A stretch of DNA of 7,094 nt from Candidatus Omnitrophota bacterium (lineage in GTDB: Bacteria > Omnitrophota > Gorgyraeia > Aquiviventales > Aquiviventaceae), in NCBI GenBank assembly GCA_016206725.1, contig JACQRA010000152.1, positions 1 to 7,094 of the forward strand, written 5' to 3'. The position numbers were made by a program, and so were the translations under genes. Of the stretch, positions 1 through 5,448 are shown piece after piece. How positions within the stretch are numbered: position 1 is the stretch's first letter; each line of letters begins with the position of its first letter. Below the pieces are notes generated by a model. The model did no database searches and had not been told where the DNA came from. It worked only from the letters and a program-made list of their open reading frames with translations.

Positions 1-70
1 GTAGCTCAGCTGGGAGAGCGCCACAATGGCATTGTGGAGGTCAGGGGTTCGATCCCCCTCTGCTCCACCA
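1..70 (+). tRNA. tRNA-Ala(GGC), 5' end cut by window edge
   Basis: The sequence starts at tRNA position 7, so only the first six acceptor bases are missing. The D arm is followed by an anticodon stem CCACA/TGTGG (21-25 and 33-37) around the loop ATGGCAT. The anticodon GGC is at 28-30 and reads the alanine codon GCC. The T arm is AGGGG-TTCGATC-CCCCT. The 3' acceptor strand CTGCTCC is followed by discriminator A and an encoded CCA at 68-70. The nfeD start codon lies only seven bases downstream, with no terminator between, so the tRNA and nfeD are probably on one transcript that is cut at the tRNA 3' end. Confidence 0.96.
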
Positions 71-77
71 ATTTCCA

Positions 78-1472
78 ATGCTCAAACACTTCGCTCGTGT
101 CCTGCTCTCGTTCCTCTGGCTTAGCGTGACTCTGCCTGCTGAGGCGGCGCATGTGAATGTCATCGAGCTGGATAATCAGATCATCAGCCCGGTCACACAG
201 CAGTACATTGTCAGCGCCATCGAGCGGTCCGAGCGGAATGGCGCGCAATGTCTGATCCTGACCCTCGATACCCCCGGCGGCCTGCTCGAATCCACCCGTG
301 CCATCGTCAAGCGAATGATGAACGCTCGCGTGCCGATCGTCGTCTACGTGGCGCCCTCCGGGGCCCGGGCCGGATCGGCGGGTGTGTTCATCACGATGGC
401 CAGCCACATCGCCGCCATGGCGCCTTCCACGAACATCGGGGCGGCCCATCCGGTTGATGTCGGGGGCGGCGGGCCGGTGAAGAAGCTGATCCGACGCATC
501 AAGCGCGCCGCCAAAGATGAAAAGACACCGTCACCATCAGGTGACAAAGACGAGGACGCCACCGAGGAAGAGATCGTCGAGGAAGAAGAAAAGAACCCGA
601 TGGCCGACAAGATCATGAACGACACAGTCGCCTGGATTACGACGATTGCGCGCAGCCGCCACCGCAATGAGGAGTGGGCCAAGAAAGCCGTCACCGAAAG
701 CTTCTCCATCGCGGAGGATGACGCGGTGAAGGAGCGCATCGTGGACTTCGTCGCCAAAGACCTCGATGAGCTGCTGGCCAAGATTGACGGCTGGCCGCTG
801 GAGCTTCCCTCAGGCCCCGTCACCCTTGCGACCGAGGGGGCTGAGATTCGCAGGCTCGTGATGACCCCGCGCGAACGGTTCCTGGCGGTCATCACCAATC
901 CAAACATCGCCTACCTGCTCATGATGCTCGGCACGTTAGGCCTGATCTTCGAGTTCACCCATCCTGGGATCGGCTTTCCCGGCATCGCGGGGTTAATCTG
1001 CGTCATCCTGGCGATGTTCTCATTCCAGACGCTGCCCATTAACTATGCGGCGATTGCCCTGTTGGTCCTCGGCCTGATCTTGCTCATCGCAGAAGTGAAG
1101 GTGGCCGGCTTCGGATTGCTCGCCCTCGGAGGAGTGATCTCGCTGACACTCGGCAGCCTGATGTTGTTCGACGCCCCGCAATCGAGTCTCCATGTCTCGC
1201 TGCGCGTGATCGTCCCGGTCGTCGGCACTCTGACGGCGCTGATTCTCTTCCTCGTGCAGCGAGCCCTCAAAGCGCAGACTCAGCCGGTCAGCACGGGCGC
1301 GCAAGGCCTGGTCGGCGAAGTGGGCGAGGTCTCGACCGATCTGAATCTCGAAGGGACGATTTTCGTGCATGGGGAATTGTGGAAGGCCTCGAGCGCTACG
1401 CCGGTTCGAGCCGGCGAGCGGGTGCGCGTCATCCGCGTCGAGGGTCTGCGACTGACCGTGGAGAAAGCCTAA
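78..1472 (+). CDS. nfeD: NfeD family membrane-bound serine protease (ClpP class, full-length form)
   Basis: 464 aa. Residues 1-23 are a signal peptide ending in AEA. A ClpP-like protease domain follows (about 25-240), with the conserved block TPGGLL at 65-70. The presumed nucleophile is Ser100 in GARAGSAG, and the general base is Lys178 in ADKIMND, by analogy with Ser97/Lys138 of Pyrococcus PH1510. About five membrane segments follow (roughly 277-293, 298-316, 322-340, 343-363, 375-395), then a soluble NfeD OB-fold tail (about 403-464). Between the two catalytic residues lies a charged insert (about 135-172) rich in Lys, Asp and Glu. The start is supported by the signal peptide, but no Shine-Dalgarno is visible and the ATG sits seven bases after tRNA-Ala. 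The slipin gene follows after 15 bases. Family knowledge: the protease cleaves the partner stomatin near its C-terminus. The full-length (long) form is clear; the substrate is inferred. Confidence 0.95.
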   Translation: MLKHFARVLLSFLWLSVTLPAEAAHVNVIELDNQIISPVTQQYIVSAIERSERNGAQCLILTLDTPGGLLESTRAIVKRMMNARVPIVVYVAPSGARAGSAGVFITMASHIAAMAPSTNIGAAHPVDVGGGGPVKKLIRRIKRAAKDEKTPSPSGDKDEDATEEEIVEEEEKNPMADKIMNDTVAWITTIARSRHRNEEWAKKAVTESFSIAEDDAVKERIVDFVAKDLDELLAKIDGWPLELPSGPVTLATEGAEIRRLVMTPRERFLAVITNPNIAYLLMMLGTLGLIFEFTHPGIGFPGIAGLICVILAMFSFQTLPINYAAIALLVLGLILLIAEVKVAGFGLLALGGVISLTLGSLMLFDAPQSSLHVSLRVIVPVVGTLTALILFLVQRALKAQTQPVSTGAQGLVGEVGEVSTDLNLEGTIFVHGELWKASSATPVRAGERVRVIRVEGLRLTVEKA

Positions 1473-1474
1473 CC

Positions 1475-1482
1475 GAAGGGGG
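1475..1482 (+). promoter_or_regulatory. Shine-Dalgarno of the slipin gene
   Basis: GAAGGGGG lies between the nfeD stop and the slipin ATG, five bases before the start codon. It supports the ATG at 1488. nfeD, the upstream gene, lacks such a site. Confidence 0.7.
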
Positions 1483-1487
1483 TTTGG

Positions 1488-2246
1488 ATGTTCAATGTGC
1501 TGAGCTGGTTCTCATTTCCCGTCTTGGTGGGTGTGTTCTGGCTGATGAACTGCATCAAGATTTTGAACGAATATGAGCGCGGGGTGGTGTTCCGACTCGG
1601 GCGGATGCTCAGCCAACCGCTGGGACCAGGCCTGACGCTCATTCTCTTTCCCATCGATCGGCTCGTGAAGATTAGCCTGCGCACGATCACGCTGGACGTG
1701 CCCCCGCAGGATGTCATCACCAAGGACAACGTCTCCCTCAAGGTGAACGCCGTCCTCTACTTCCGGGTGATCGCGCCGAACAAAGCCGTCGTTGAGGTTG
1801 AGGACTATCTGTTCGCCACCTCCCAGATGGCCCAGACGACGCTGCGCAGCGTGCTCGGGCAGGTCGAACTTGATGAGCTGTTGGCGCAGCGGGACAAACT
1901 CAACCATCAACTCCAGACGCTCATCGACAAGCAGACGGACCCGTGGGGGGTCAAGGTGTCGGCGGTGGAGATCAAGCAGGTGGATCTACCGGAGGAAATT
2001 CGTCGCGCGATGGCGCGTCAGGCGGAGGCCGAGCGGGTGCGCCGCGCGAAGATTATCGGGGCTGATGCGGAATTCCAGGCGGCGCAAAAGCTCGTCGATG
2101 CCGGAAGGCTGATGAGCGAACAGCCCATGTCGCTGCAGATGCGCTATCTCCAAACCCTGGCGGAGATTGCGACCGAGAAAAACTCGACGATCATTTTCCC
2201 GCTTCCTATCGAGCTGCTCAAGCCCTTCCTTGACAAGAAGCAGTGA
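1488..2246 (+). CDS. Slipin, stomatin-like SPFH/band 7 membrane protein
   Basis: 252 aa, a normal length for a bacterial slipin. An N-terminal hydrophobic segment (about 6-24) anchors it in the cytoplasmic membrane. The SPFH/band 7 domain runs from about 25 to 185, with the stomatin signatures EYERGVVFRLGR (28-39), LGPGL (45-49) and LRTITLDVPPQDVITKD (64-80). A helical Ala/Glu/Arg-rich region, likely coiled coil, covers about 170-205, and an oligomerisation region follows. The C-terminus carries the hydrophobic stretch STIIFPLPIELL (233-244), which corresponds to the region that NfeD proteases cut in archaeal stomatin. It is almost certainly co-transcribed with nfeD (gap of 15 bases). Family role: membrane microdomain scaffolding and quality control; the exact task here is unknown. 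Its TGA stop lies inside the left arm of an inverted-repeat element. Confidence 0.95.
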   Translation: MFNVLSWFSFPVLVGVFWLMNCIKILNEYERGVVFRLGRMLSQPLGPGLTLILFPIDRLVKISLRTITLDVPPQDVITKDNVSLKVNAVLYFRVIAPNKAVVEVEDYLFATSQMAQTTLRSVLGQVELDELLAQRDKLNHQLQTLIDKQTDPWGVKVSAVEIKQVDLPEEIRRAMARQAEAERVRRAKIIGADAEFQAAQKLVDAGRLMSEQPMSLQMRYLQTLAEIATEKNSTIIFPLPIELLKPFLDKKQ

Positions 2247-2314
2247 TTAAGTGATTGGGTAATTGGGTGATAAGTTAAATCCTCAATCACGTAATCACTC
2301 AATCACCTAATCAC
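2243..2314. repeat. Inverted-repeat element built of degenerate GTGATTNN octamers
   Basis: The left arm (2243-2271) is a run of octamers GTGATTAA, GTGATTGG, GTAATTGG and the start of GTGAT. The right arm (2286-2314) is its imperfect reverse complement: 24 of 29 positions match, and two further positions could form G-U pairs in RNA. The loop is 14 bases. The element is markedly AT-richer than the flanking genes. It overlaps the slipin stop codon and ends eight bases before tRNA-Leu. A run of As follows on the + strand, so it is not a canonical terminator there. It may be an intergenic repeat family member, a 3' mRNA-stabilising hairpin or a protein-binding array. The structure is seen directly; the function is not known. 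Confidence 0.8.
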
Positions 2315-2334
2315 AAAAAAGCGCCGGGGTGGCG
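2315..2334 (-). terminator. Candidate intrinsic terminator of the accA operon, antisense to the tRNA-Leu 5' end
   Basis: Read on the - strand, 2334-2322 gives CGCC-ACCCC-GGCG, a four-pair all-GC hairpin. It is followed one base later by six Ts (2320-2315). The antisense of the whole tRNA acceptor stem also closes just before this T-tract. It lies about 80 bases beyond the accA stop, and no other terminator is visible between. The short stem makes it a weak candidate, and the overlap with the tRNA gene may be fortuitous. Confidence 0.4.
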
Positions 2335-2406
2335 GAACAGGCAGACGCGCGGGTCTCAAAAACCCGTGACCGCAAGGTCATGAGAGTTCGACCCTCTCCC
2401 CCGGCA
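2323..2406 (+). tRNA. tRNA-Leu(CAA)
   Basis: 84 bases. The acceptor stem is GCCGGGG/CCCCGGC (2323-2329 and 2399-2405) with discriminator A at 2406. The anticodon stem is CGGGT/ACCCG around the loop CTCAAAA. The anticodon CAA at 2357-2359 reads the leucine codon UUG. A long class II variable arm (TGACC-GCAA-GGTCA) and the T arm GAGAG-TTCGACC-CTCTC complete it. The CCA end is not encoded (CTC follows), so it must be added by tRNA nucleotidyltransferase, unlike the tRNA-Ala at the left edge. No convincing promoter lies directly upstream, so it may be read through from the nfeD-slipin unit. The convergent accA gene ends five bases away. Confidence 0.96.
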
Positions 2407-2411
2407 CTCGT

Positions 2412-3374
2412 TTAGGAGACGTCGGTGGTGTAGACGCCGTAGCGTCGGAAGCGTTCGTAGCGGCTGTTCACCATGTCCTGCCCGGAGCGCCCTTCCACCG
2501 ATTTCAGGAAGCGCAGGATCGCCGCTTTGAGGCGCTGCGCCGTCGCCGCCGGATCGTGATGAGCTCCACCGAGAGGCTCTTCAATGACCTCGTCGATCAA
2601 TCTTAGTTGCAACAAATCGCTCGCCGTCAATTTCAGCGCTTCGGCGGCGTCAGGGGCTCTGGCGCGATCGCGCCACAGAATCGCCGCGCAGCCCTCCGGT
2701 GAGATCACCGAGTAGTAGGCGTGTTCCAGCATCGCCACCCAATCCCCCACCCCGATCCCGAGCGCCCCACCGGAACCCCCCTCGCCGATCACGCACAGAA
2801 AAATTGGCGTCTTGACCCGGCTCATTTCCCGCAGATTATAGGCGATGGAGTGGGCTTGCCCCCGCTCTTCCGCGCCGATGCCGGGATACGCCCCTGGGGT
2901 ATCGATGAAGACCGCAAGGGGCACGCGCGATTTCTCGGCCAAGCGCATGAAGCGCAGCGCCTTGCGATACCCTTCCGGATGGGCGGAGCCAAAATTGCGC
3001 ATGAGATTCTGCTTGGTGTCGCGGCCTTTTTGATGGCCGAGAACCATGAGGGGTCGCCCGTCCAGTTTGGCCAAACCTCCGACGATCGCCTTGTCGTCTC
3101 CGAAGAATCGATCGCCGTGCAGTTCCACGAAGTCGGTCATGAGCAATTCCACGTAATCAAGGGTGTAGGGACGCAGAGGATGACGCGCCAGTTGGACGCG
3201 CTGCCAGGCGGTCAGGTGGGCGTAGACCTTGCGCTTGAGCTGCTCAAGCTGGATCTCGAGGGTGCGAACGGCCGCGGGGTTACGGTGGCTTTCTTTGCGC
3301 ACGTCACGCAGCCGATGCTCCAGCTCCGCGACGGGCTTTTCGAAGTCGTACCGATAGAGCAGCCCCTCGGCCAT
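2412..3374 (-). CDS. accA: Acetyl-CoA carboxylase carboxyltransferase subunit alpha
   Basis: 320 aa, matching the usual ~319. With AccD it forms the carboxyltransferase that moves carboxyl from biotin-BCCP to acetyl-CoA, giving malonyl-CoA for fatty-acid synthesis in the cytoplasm. Family features seen: N-terminal DFEKPVAELE (10-19) and the helical linker after it, LHGDRFFGDD (85-94), GHQKGRDTK (113-121), FGSAHPEGYRKA (128-139), IDTPGAYPGIGAEERGQ (157-173), the oxyanion/glycine-rich loop GEGGSGGALGIGVGD (197-211), and SPEGCAAILWRD (225-236). It is the last gene of a four-gene leftward operon. Only three bases separate the transpeptidase stop from its ATG, and the nearest GAGG lies too close to the ATG, so translation is probably coupled. 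No accD, accB or accC is present here. Confidence 0.97.
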   Translation of the reverse strand: MAEGLLYRYDFEKPVAELEHRLRDVRKESHRNPAAVRTLEIQLEQLKRKVYAHLTAWQRVQLARHPLRPYTLDYVELLMTDFVELHGDRFFGDDKAIVGGLAKLDGRPLMVLGHQKGRDTKQNLMRNFGSAHPEGYRKALRFMRLAEKSRVPLAVFIDTPGAYPGIGAEERGQAHSIAYNLREMSRVKTPIFLCVIGEGGSGGALGIGVGDWVAMLEHAYYSVISPEGCAAILWRDRARAPDAAEALKLTASDLLQLRLIDEVIEEPLGGAHHDPAATAQRLKAAILRFLKSVEGRSGQDMVNSRYERFRRYGVYTTDVS

Positions 3375-3377
3375 GCC

Positions 3378-4292
3378 TCAATCGACAATCGTCACGTCGG
3401 TGCCGAGCGGGATGAGGGCAAAGAGCTCCTCGACATCCTGATTGTGCATCCGCACGCATCCCGCCGTCACCTGCTTGCCGATCCCTGAGGGATCAACGGA
3501 TCCGTGAATCCCGTAGCCTTTCTTATCGAATCCCAACCACCGCGTCCCGAGGATGTTCTCCGGACTCTCCGGCGGCACGACGGCCCCTTGGCGGTACCAC
3601 ACAGGATTGACGAGTTTATTGACGATCTTGAACGTCCCCGTCGGTGTTGAACCATCGGTGCCGGTCGCCACGGCGTAACTCTTGAAAAACTGGTTGTCCT
3701 GGGTGACGAGCAACTGGTTCTGTGACTTGTCCACGAGGATGGTGAAGGCCCCGCGCGGAATCTTGAGTTTCTGACGAGGACGGATCAGGTCATTCGTCAA
3801 CCCGTTGGCGCGCTTCAACAGCTCCAATGTGACGTGGTGATGAGTCGCGATGGCCCCCAAGGTATCGCCGGCTTTCACCTCATAGGCGGCATCCGCCTCC
3901 GTCACGACGGGCGAGAAGAACACGGTGACGTTGACCGTCCCCAAGCGCTCCTGCGTCTGTGTGGCGAGCGGCGAGCTCGGGAACCGCTCAAGAAGCAAGC
4001 GATAGGCGGCACGGGCTTCCACCGGCTGGTCTTGTTGTTGGTGAACCTGGCCTAATTGGAACAAGGCTTCATCGGCCAGTGGCGAGTCAGGAAACGTCGC
4101 GAGCAATTCCTCGAGGTCTCCCTGGGCTTCTCCGAATTGACCGTGCGTGACGGCACGGTCCGCCGCGATCAAGAGACGTTTGGGTTTGCCGTTGGGCCCA
4201 AGCCATCCCTGGGTTCCGGCCCACACCACCAGCGAGATGCCGATGACCAATCCTCCCCCGACTGCCAATCCAACGAGTAGCTGCCGACGCAT
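3378..4292 (-). CDS. LysM domain L,D-transpeptidase (YkuD) with a TPR-like N-terminal region
   Basis: 304 aa. One N-terminal membrane segment (about 7-25, uncleaved anchor or signal) puts the rest in the periplasm. Next comes a tetratricopeptide-like helical region (about 38-115; DEALFQLGQVHQQQDQ is typical), then a LysM peptidoglycan-binding domain (137-179, YEVKAGDTLGAIA ... KLKIP). A YkuD domain (about 182-303) ends the protein. Its catalytic motif is intact: His263 in GIHGS, and Cys279 with Arg281 in TAGCVRM. Members form 3-3 peptidoglycan cross-links or attach proteins to the wall; which of these applies here cannot be told. The Shine-Dalgarno GAGGA (complement of 4301-4305) lies eight bases before the ATG. 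It follows the DUF212 gene by 19 bases and precedes accA by three. Confidence 0.93.
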   Translation of the reverse strand: MRRQLLVGLAVGGGLVIGISLVVWAGTQGWLGPNGKPKRLLIAADRAVTHGQFGEAQGDLEELLATFPDSPLADEALFQLGQVHQQQDQPVEARAAYRLLLERFPSSPLATQTQERLGTVNVTVFFSPVVTEADAAYEVKAGDTLGAIATHHHVTLELLKRANGLTNDLIRPRQKLKIPRGAFTILVDKSQNQLLVTQDNQFFKSYAVATGTDGSTPTGTFKIVNKLVNPVWYRQGAVVPPESPENILGTRWLGFDKKGYGIHGSVDPSGIGKQVTAGCVRMHNQDVEELFALIPLGTDVTIVD

Positions 4293-4311
4293 TCGACCCG
4301 TCCTCTTCGTT

Positions 4312-4755
4312 CTACCCCACCACCATCGCGGTCACGAGGCCCACGCCCATGCCCGCGAACACCTCCGTGGGGGTATGCCCCAAGAATTCCTTGAGCCGCT
4401 CTTCCTGAATTCGCCGTTTAAAGTAGATATCTTCCAGCATCTTATTCAAGATTTGGGCCTGGCGACCGCTCCAGCGACGAACCCCCTGCGCATCGAAAAG
4501 GGTGATCACGGTAAAGACCAGGGTCGCGGCAAACAGCGCGGAGTCCACCCCGACGTGGGTGGCGACGGAGACGCTCAACGCGGTGACACCCGCCGCATGG
4601 GTGCTGGGCATGCCACCGGTGCCCAAGATCCACTGGAAGTCGAACCGCCGTTGACGGACGGTCCCCAACAGGATCTTCGTACACTGAGCAATGAGGCAGG
4701 CAATAAACCACGCAAGAAACACCCGGTTGGTGAACCAGGCGCTGAGCACGGACAT
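4312..4755 (-). CDS. Divergent PAP2 family protein (DUF212, YuiD-like), integral membrane
   Basis: 147 aa, normal for this short family. Family blocks are all present: GTGGMPSTHAAGVTAL (45-60), ITLFDAQGVRRWSGRQA (84-100) and LGHTPTEVFAG (125-135). Hydrophobic segments lie near 10-30, 55-68, 72-88 and 131-146. The family is distantly related to type 2 phosphatidic acid phosphatases, and the PSTH and GHT histidines resemble the acid phosphatase motifs. A lipid-phosphate or isoprenoid-phosphate substrate is plausible, but the reaction is unproven for this group. The ATG at 4755 has no visible Shine-Dalgarno. It lies 11 bases after the stop of the upstream gene, which suggests translational coupling. 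An in-frame stop just upstream leaves no better start. Confidence 0.9.
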   Translation of the reverse strand: MSVLSAWFTNRVFLAWFIACLIAQCTKILLGTVRQRRFDFQWILGTGGMPSTHAAGVTALSVSVATHVGVDSALFAATLVFTVITLFDAQGVRRWSGRQAQILNKMLEDIYFKRRIQEERLKEFLGHTPTEVFAGMGVGLVTAMVVG

Positions 4756-4766
4756 TGAGGGATACG

Positions 4767-5345
4767 TTATGGAACTTCAGGCTCAAGGACACGGACCTGC
4801 AGTCGCGTGCCTGCAGACACCCGAGCGCCGAGGGTTGAGAACCCTTGACGGACGACGTACCCGCGGTTGCCGCCGGCAAGCCGCTGCCCGTCTTCCTGCT
4901 GTTGCTGTCGAACGCGCGCGAGCCAGGCTTCCCATCGCTCTCTGCGAATCTTCTGTTTGACCAGCCGAATCGCCGCTTTGAGTTCTTTCAGGGAGGCCAG
5001 CTTCGCTTCCAGCGCCGCGTTGTCCTGTTGCACGGAGGCGAGTTGCCTGGTCAGACCCGTCCGCTCCTGCTCGAGTCGAGCCACCTCGCCTTCGCGCTCA
5101 GCCAACGTGGCTTGGAGGGCCGCAAGGTCTTGTCGTAACACGTGGAGGTCTTCCGATTGAACGTGGATCGTCTCTTGCGCCTCGTTCAGCTCCTGGGTGA
5201 CGCGGGCGTGCTCCTGTTGGAGCTGCGCAAGGACTTGCTTCAACTGATGTCGGTCATGCGTGACCTTGACAGCCCAGAGGCCGCTCAACACGGCACCGCC
5301 TACCAGCACACGAAAGGCGACCGTGCTCATCGTCCGCGTTGCCAT
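4767..5345 (-). CDS. Single-pass membrane coiled-coil protein of unknown function
   Basis: 192 aa. A short N-terminal stretch precedes one membrane segment (about 8-27). A long Gln/Glu/Leu-rich coiled coil follows (about 31-125; e.g. LRQDLAALQATLAEREGE), then a basic helix (126-147, KQKIRRERW). The C-terminal tail contains GGNRGYVVRQGFST (158-171) and ends in a beta-like RLQVRVLEPEVP. The topology suggests a periplasmic coiled-coil stalk with a small terminal module. I do not recognise a named family. A good Shine-Dalgarno supports this start, and a second Met at residue 6 is less well placed. It is the first gene of the leftward operon with DUF212, L,D-transpeptidase and accA, so an envelope role is a guess from context. 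Confidence 0.85.
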   Translation of the reverse strand: MATRTMSTVAFRVLVGGAVLSGLWAVKVTHDRHQLKQVLAQLQQEHARVTQELNEAQETIHVQSEDLHVLRQDLAALQATLAEREGEVARLEQERTGLTRQLASVQQDNAALEAKLASLKELKAAIRLVKQKIRRERWEAWLARVRQQQQEDGQRLAGGNRGYVVRQGFSTLGARVSAGTRLQVRVLEPEVP

Positions 5346-5355
5346 CGTCGGGATT

Positions 5356-5361
5356 CTCCTT
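5356..5361 (-). promoter_or_regulatory. Shine-Dalgarno of the coiled-coil membrane protein
   Basis: AAGGAG on the - strand, ten bases before the ATG at 5345. It is the clearest ribosome binding site in the leftward operon and fixes the start of its first gene. Confidence 0.75.
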
Positions 5362-5381
5362 GACCAGGTGGGATGGTCGTG

Positions 5382-5395
5382 TTACGGTGACGTAA
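5382..5395. promoter_or_regulatory. Palindrome TTACG-N4-CGTAA, possible operator
   Basis: A perfect five-base inverted repeat with spacer GTGA overlaps the comM -35. It also lies just downstream of the expected start of the leftward transcript. A dimeric regulator bound here could affect both directions. It is short, so chance is possible. Confidence 0.3.
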
Positions 5396-5414
5396 TATTG
5401 AGAAGTAGTATAAT
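5387..5414 (+). promoter_or_regulatory. Sigma70-type promoter for comM
   Basis: A perfect TATAAT at 5409-5414 is preceded by GTGACG at 5387-5392 (four of six against TTGACA) with a 16-base spacer. Transcription would start near 5421, giving a short leader of about 28 bases before the comM ATG. That leader has no clear Shine-Dalgarno. Confidence 0.65.
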
Positions 5415-5435
5415 CTGACGACCGTCGAAACGCAA
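5407..5435 (-). promoter_or_regulatory. Sigma70-type promoter for the leftward four-gene operon
   Basis: On the - strand, TTGCGT (5435-5430) is separated by 17 bases from TATACT (5412-5407, five of six against TATAAT). The -10 shares four base pairs with the comM -10 on the other strand, making a back-to-back pair. The leader would be about 55 bases and contains the AAGGAG of the first gene. Confidence 0.5.
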
Positions 5436-5448
5436 GCCCCTTCACCAC

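Noticed and set aside
2251..2280. Promoter for tRNA-Leu with TTAAAT (2275-2280) as -10
   Set aside because: No acceptable -35 is found at 16-18 bases, and the AT-rich octamer repeat makes chance matches likely.
2243..2314. CRISPR-like array
   Set aside because: The units are eight-base tandem repeats with no spacers, arranged as an inverted pair, and no cas gene is present.
1..2406. tRNA-Ala and tRNA-Leu as integration sites for a mobile island
   Set aside because: No integrase, no repeated tRNA 3' fragment and no foreign-looking genes lie between them; the genes are ordinary chromosomal ones.
2721..3488. Open frame of 255 codons on the + strand, opposite accA and the end of the transpeptidase gene
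   Set aside because: It crosses two real genes in antisense and its translation shows no family motif or plausible start signal.
4147..4758. Open frame of 203 codons on the + strand opposite the DUF212 gene
   Set aside because: Its His/Arg/Pro-rich composition is typical of antisense translation, while the - strand carries all DUF212 motifs.
4796..4816. Two CCTGCAG copies as a regulatory repeat
   Set aside because: They are only seven bases long, lie in coding sequence and can be explained by chance.
4831..4845. AGGGTT-GAG-AACCCT hairpin as a terminator
   Set aside because: It lies inside the coding end of the coiled-coil gene, has no U-tract, and the operon continues downstream with an 11-base gap.
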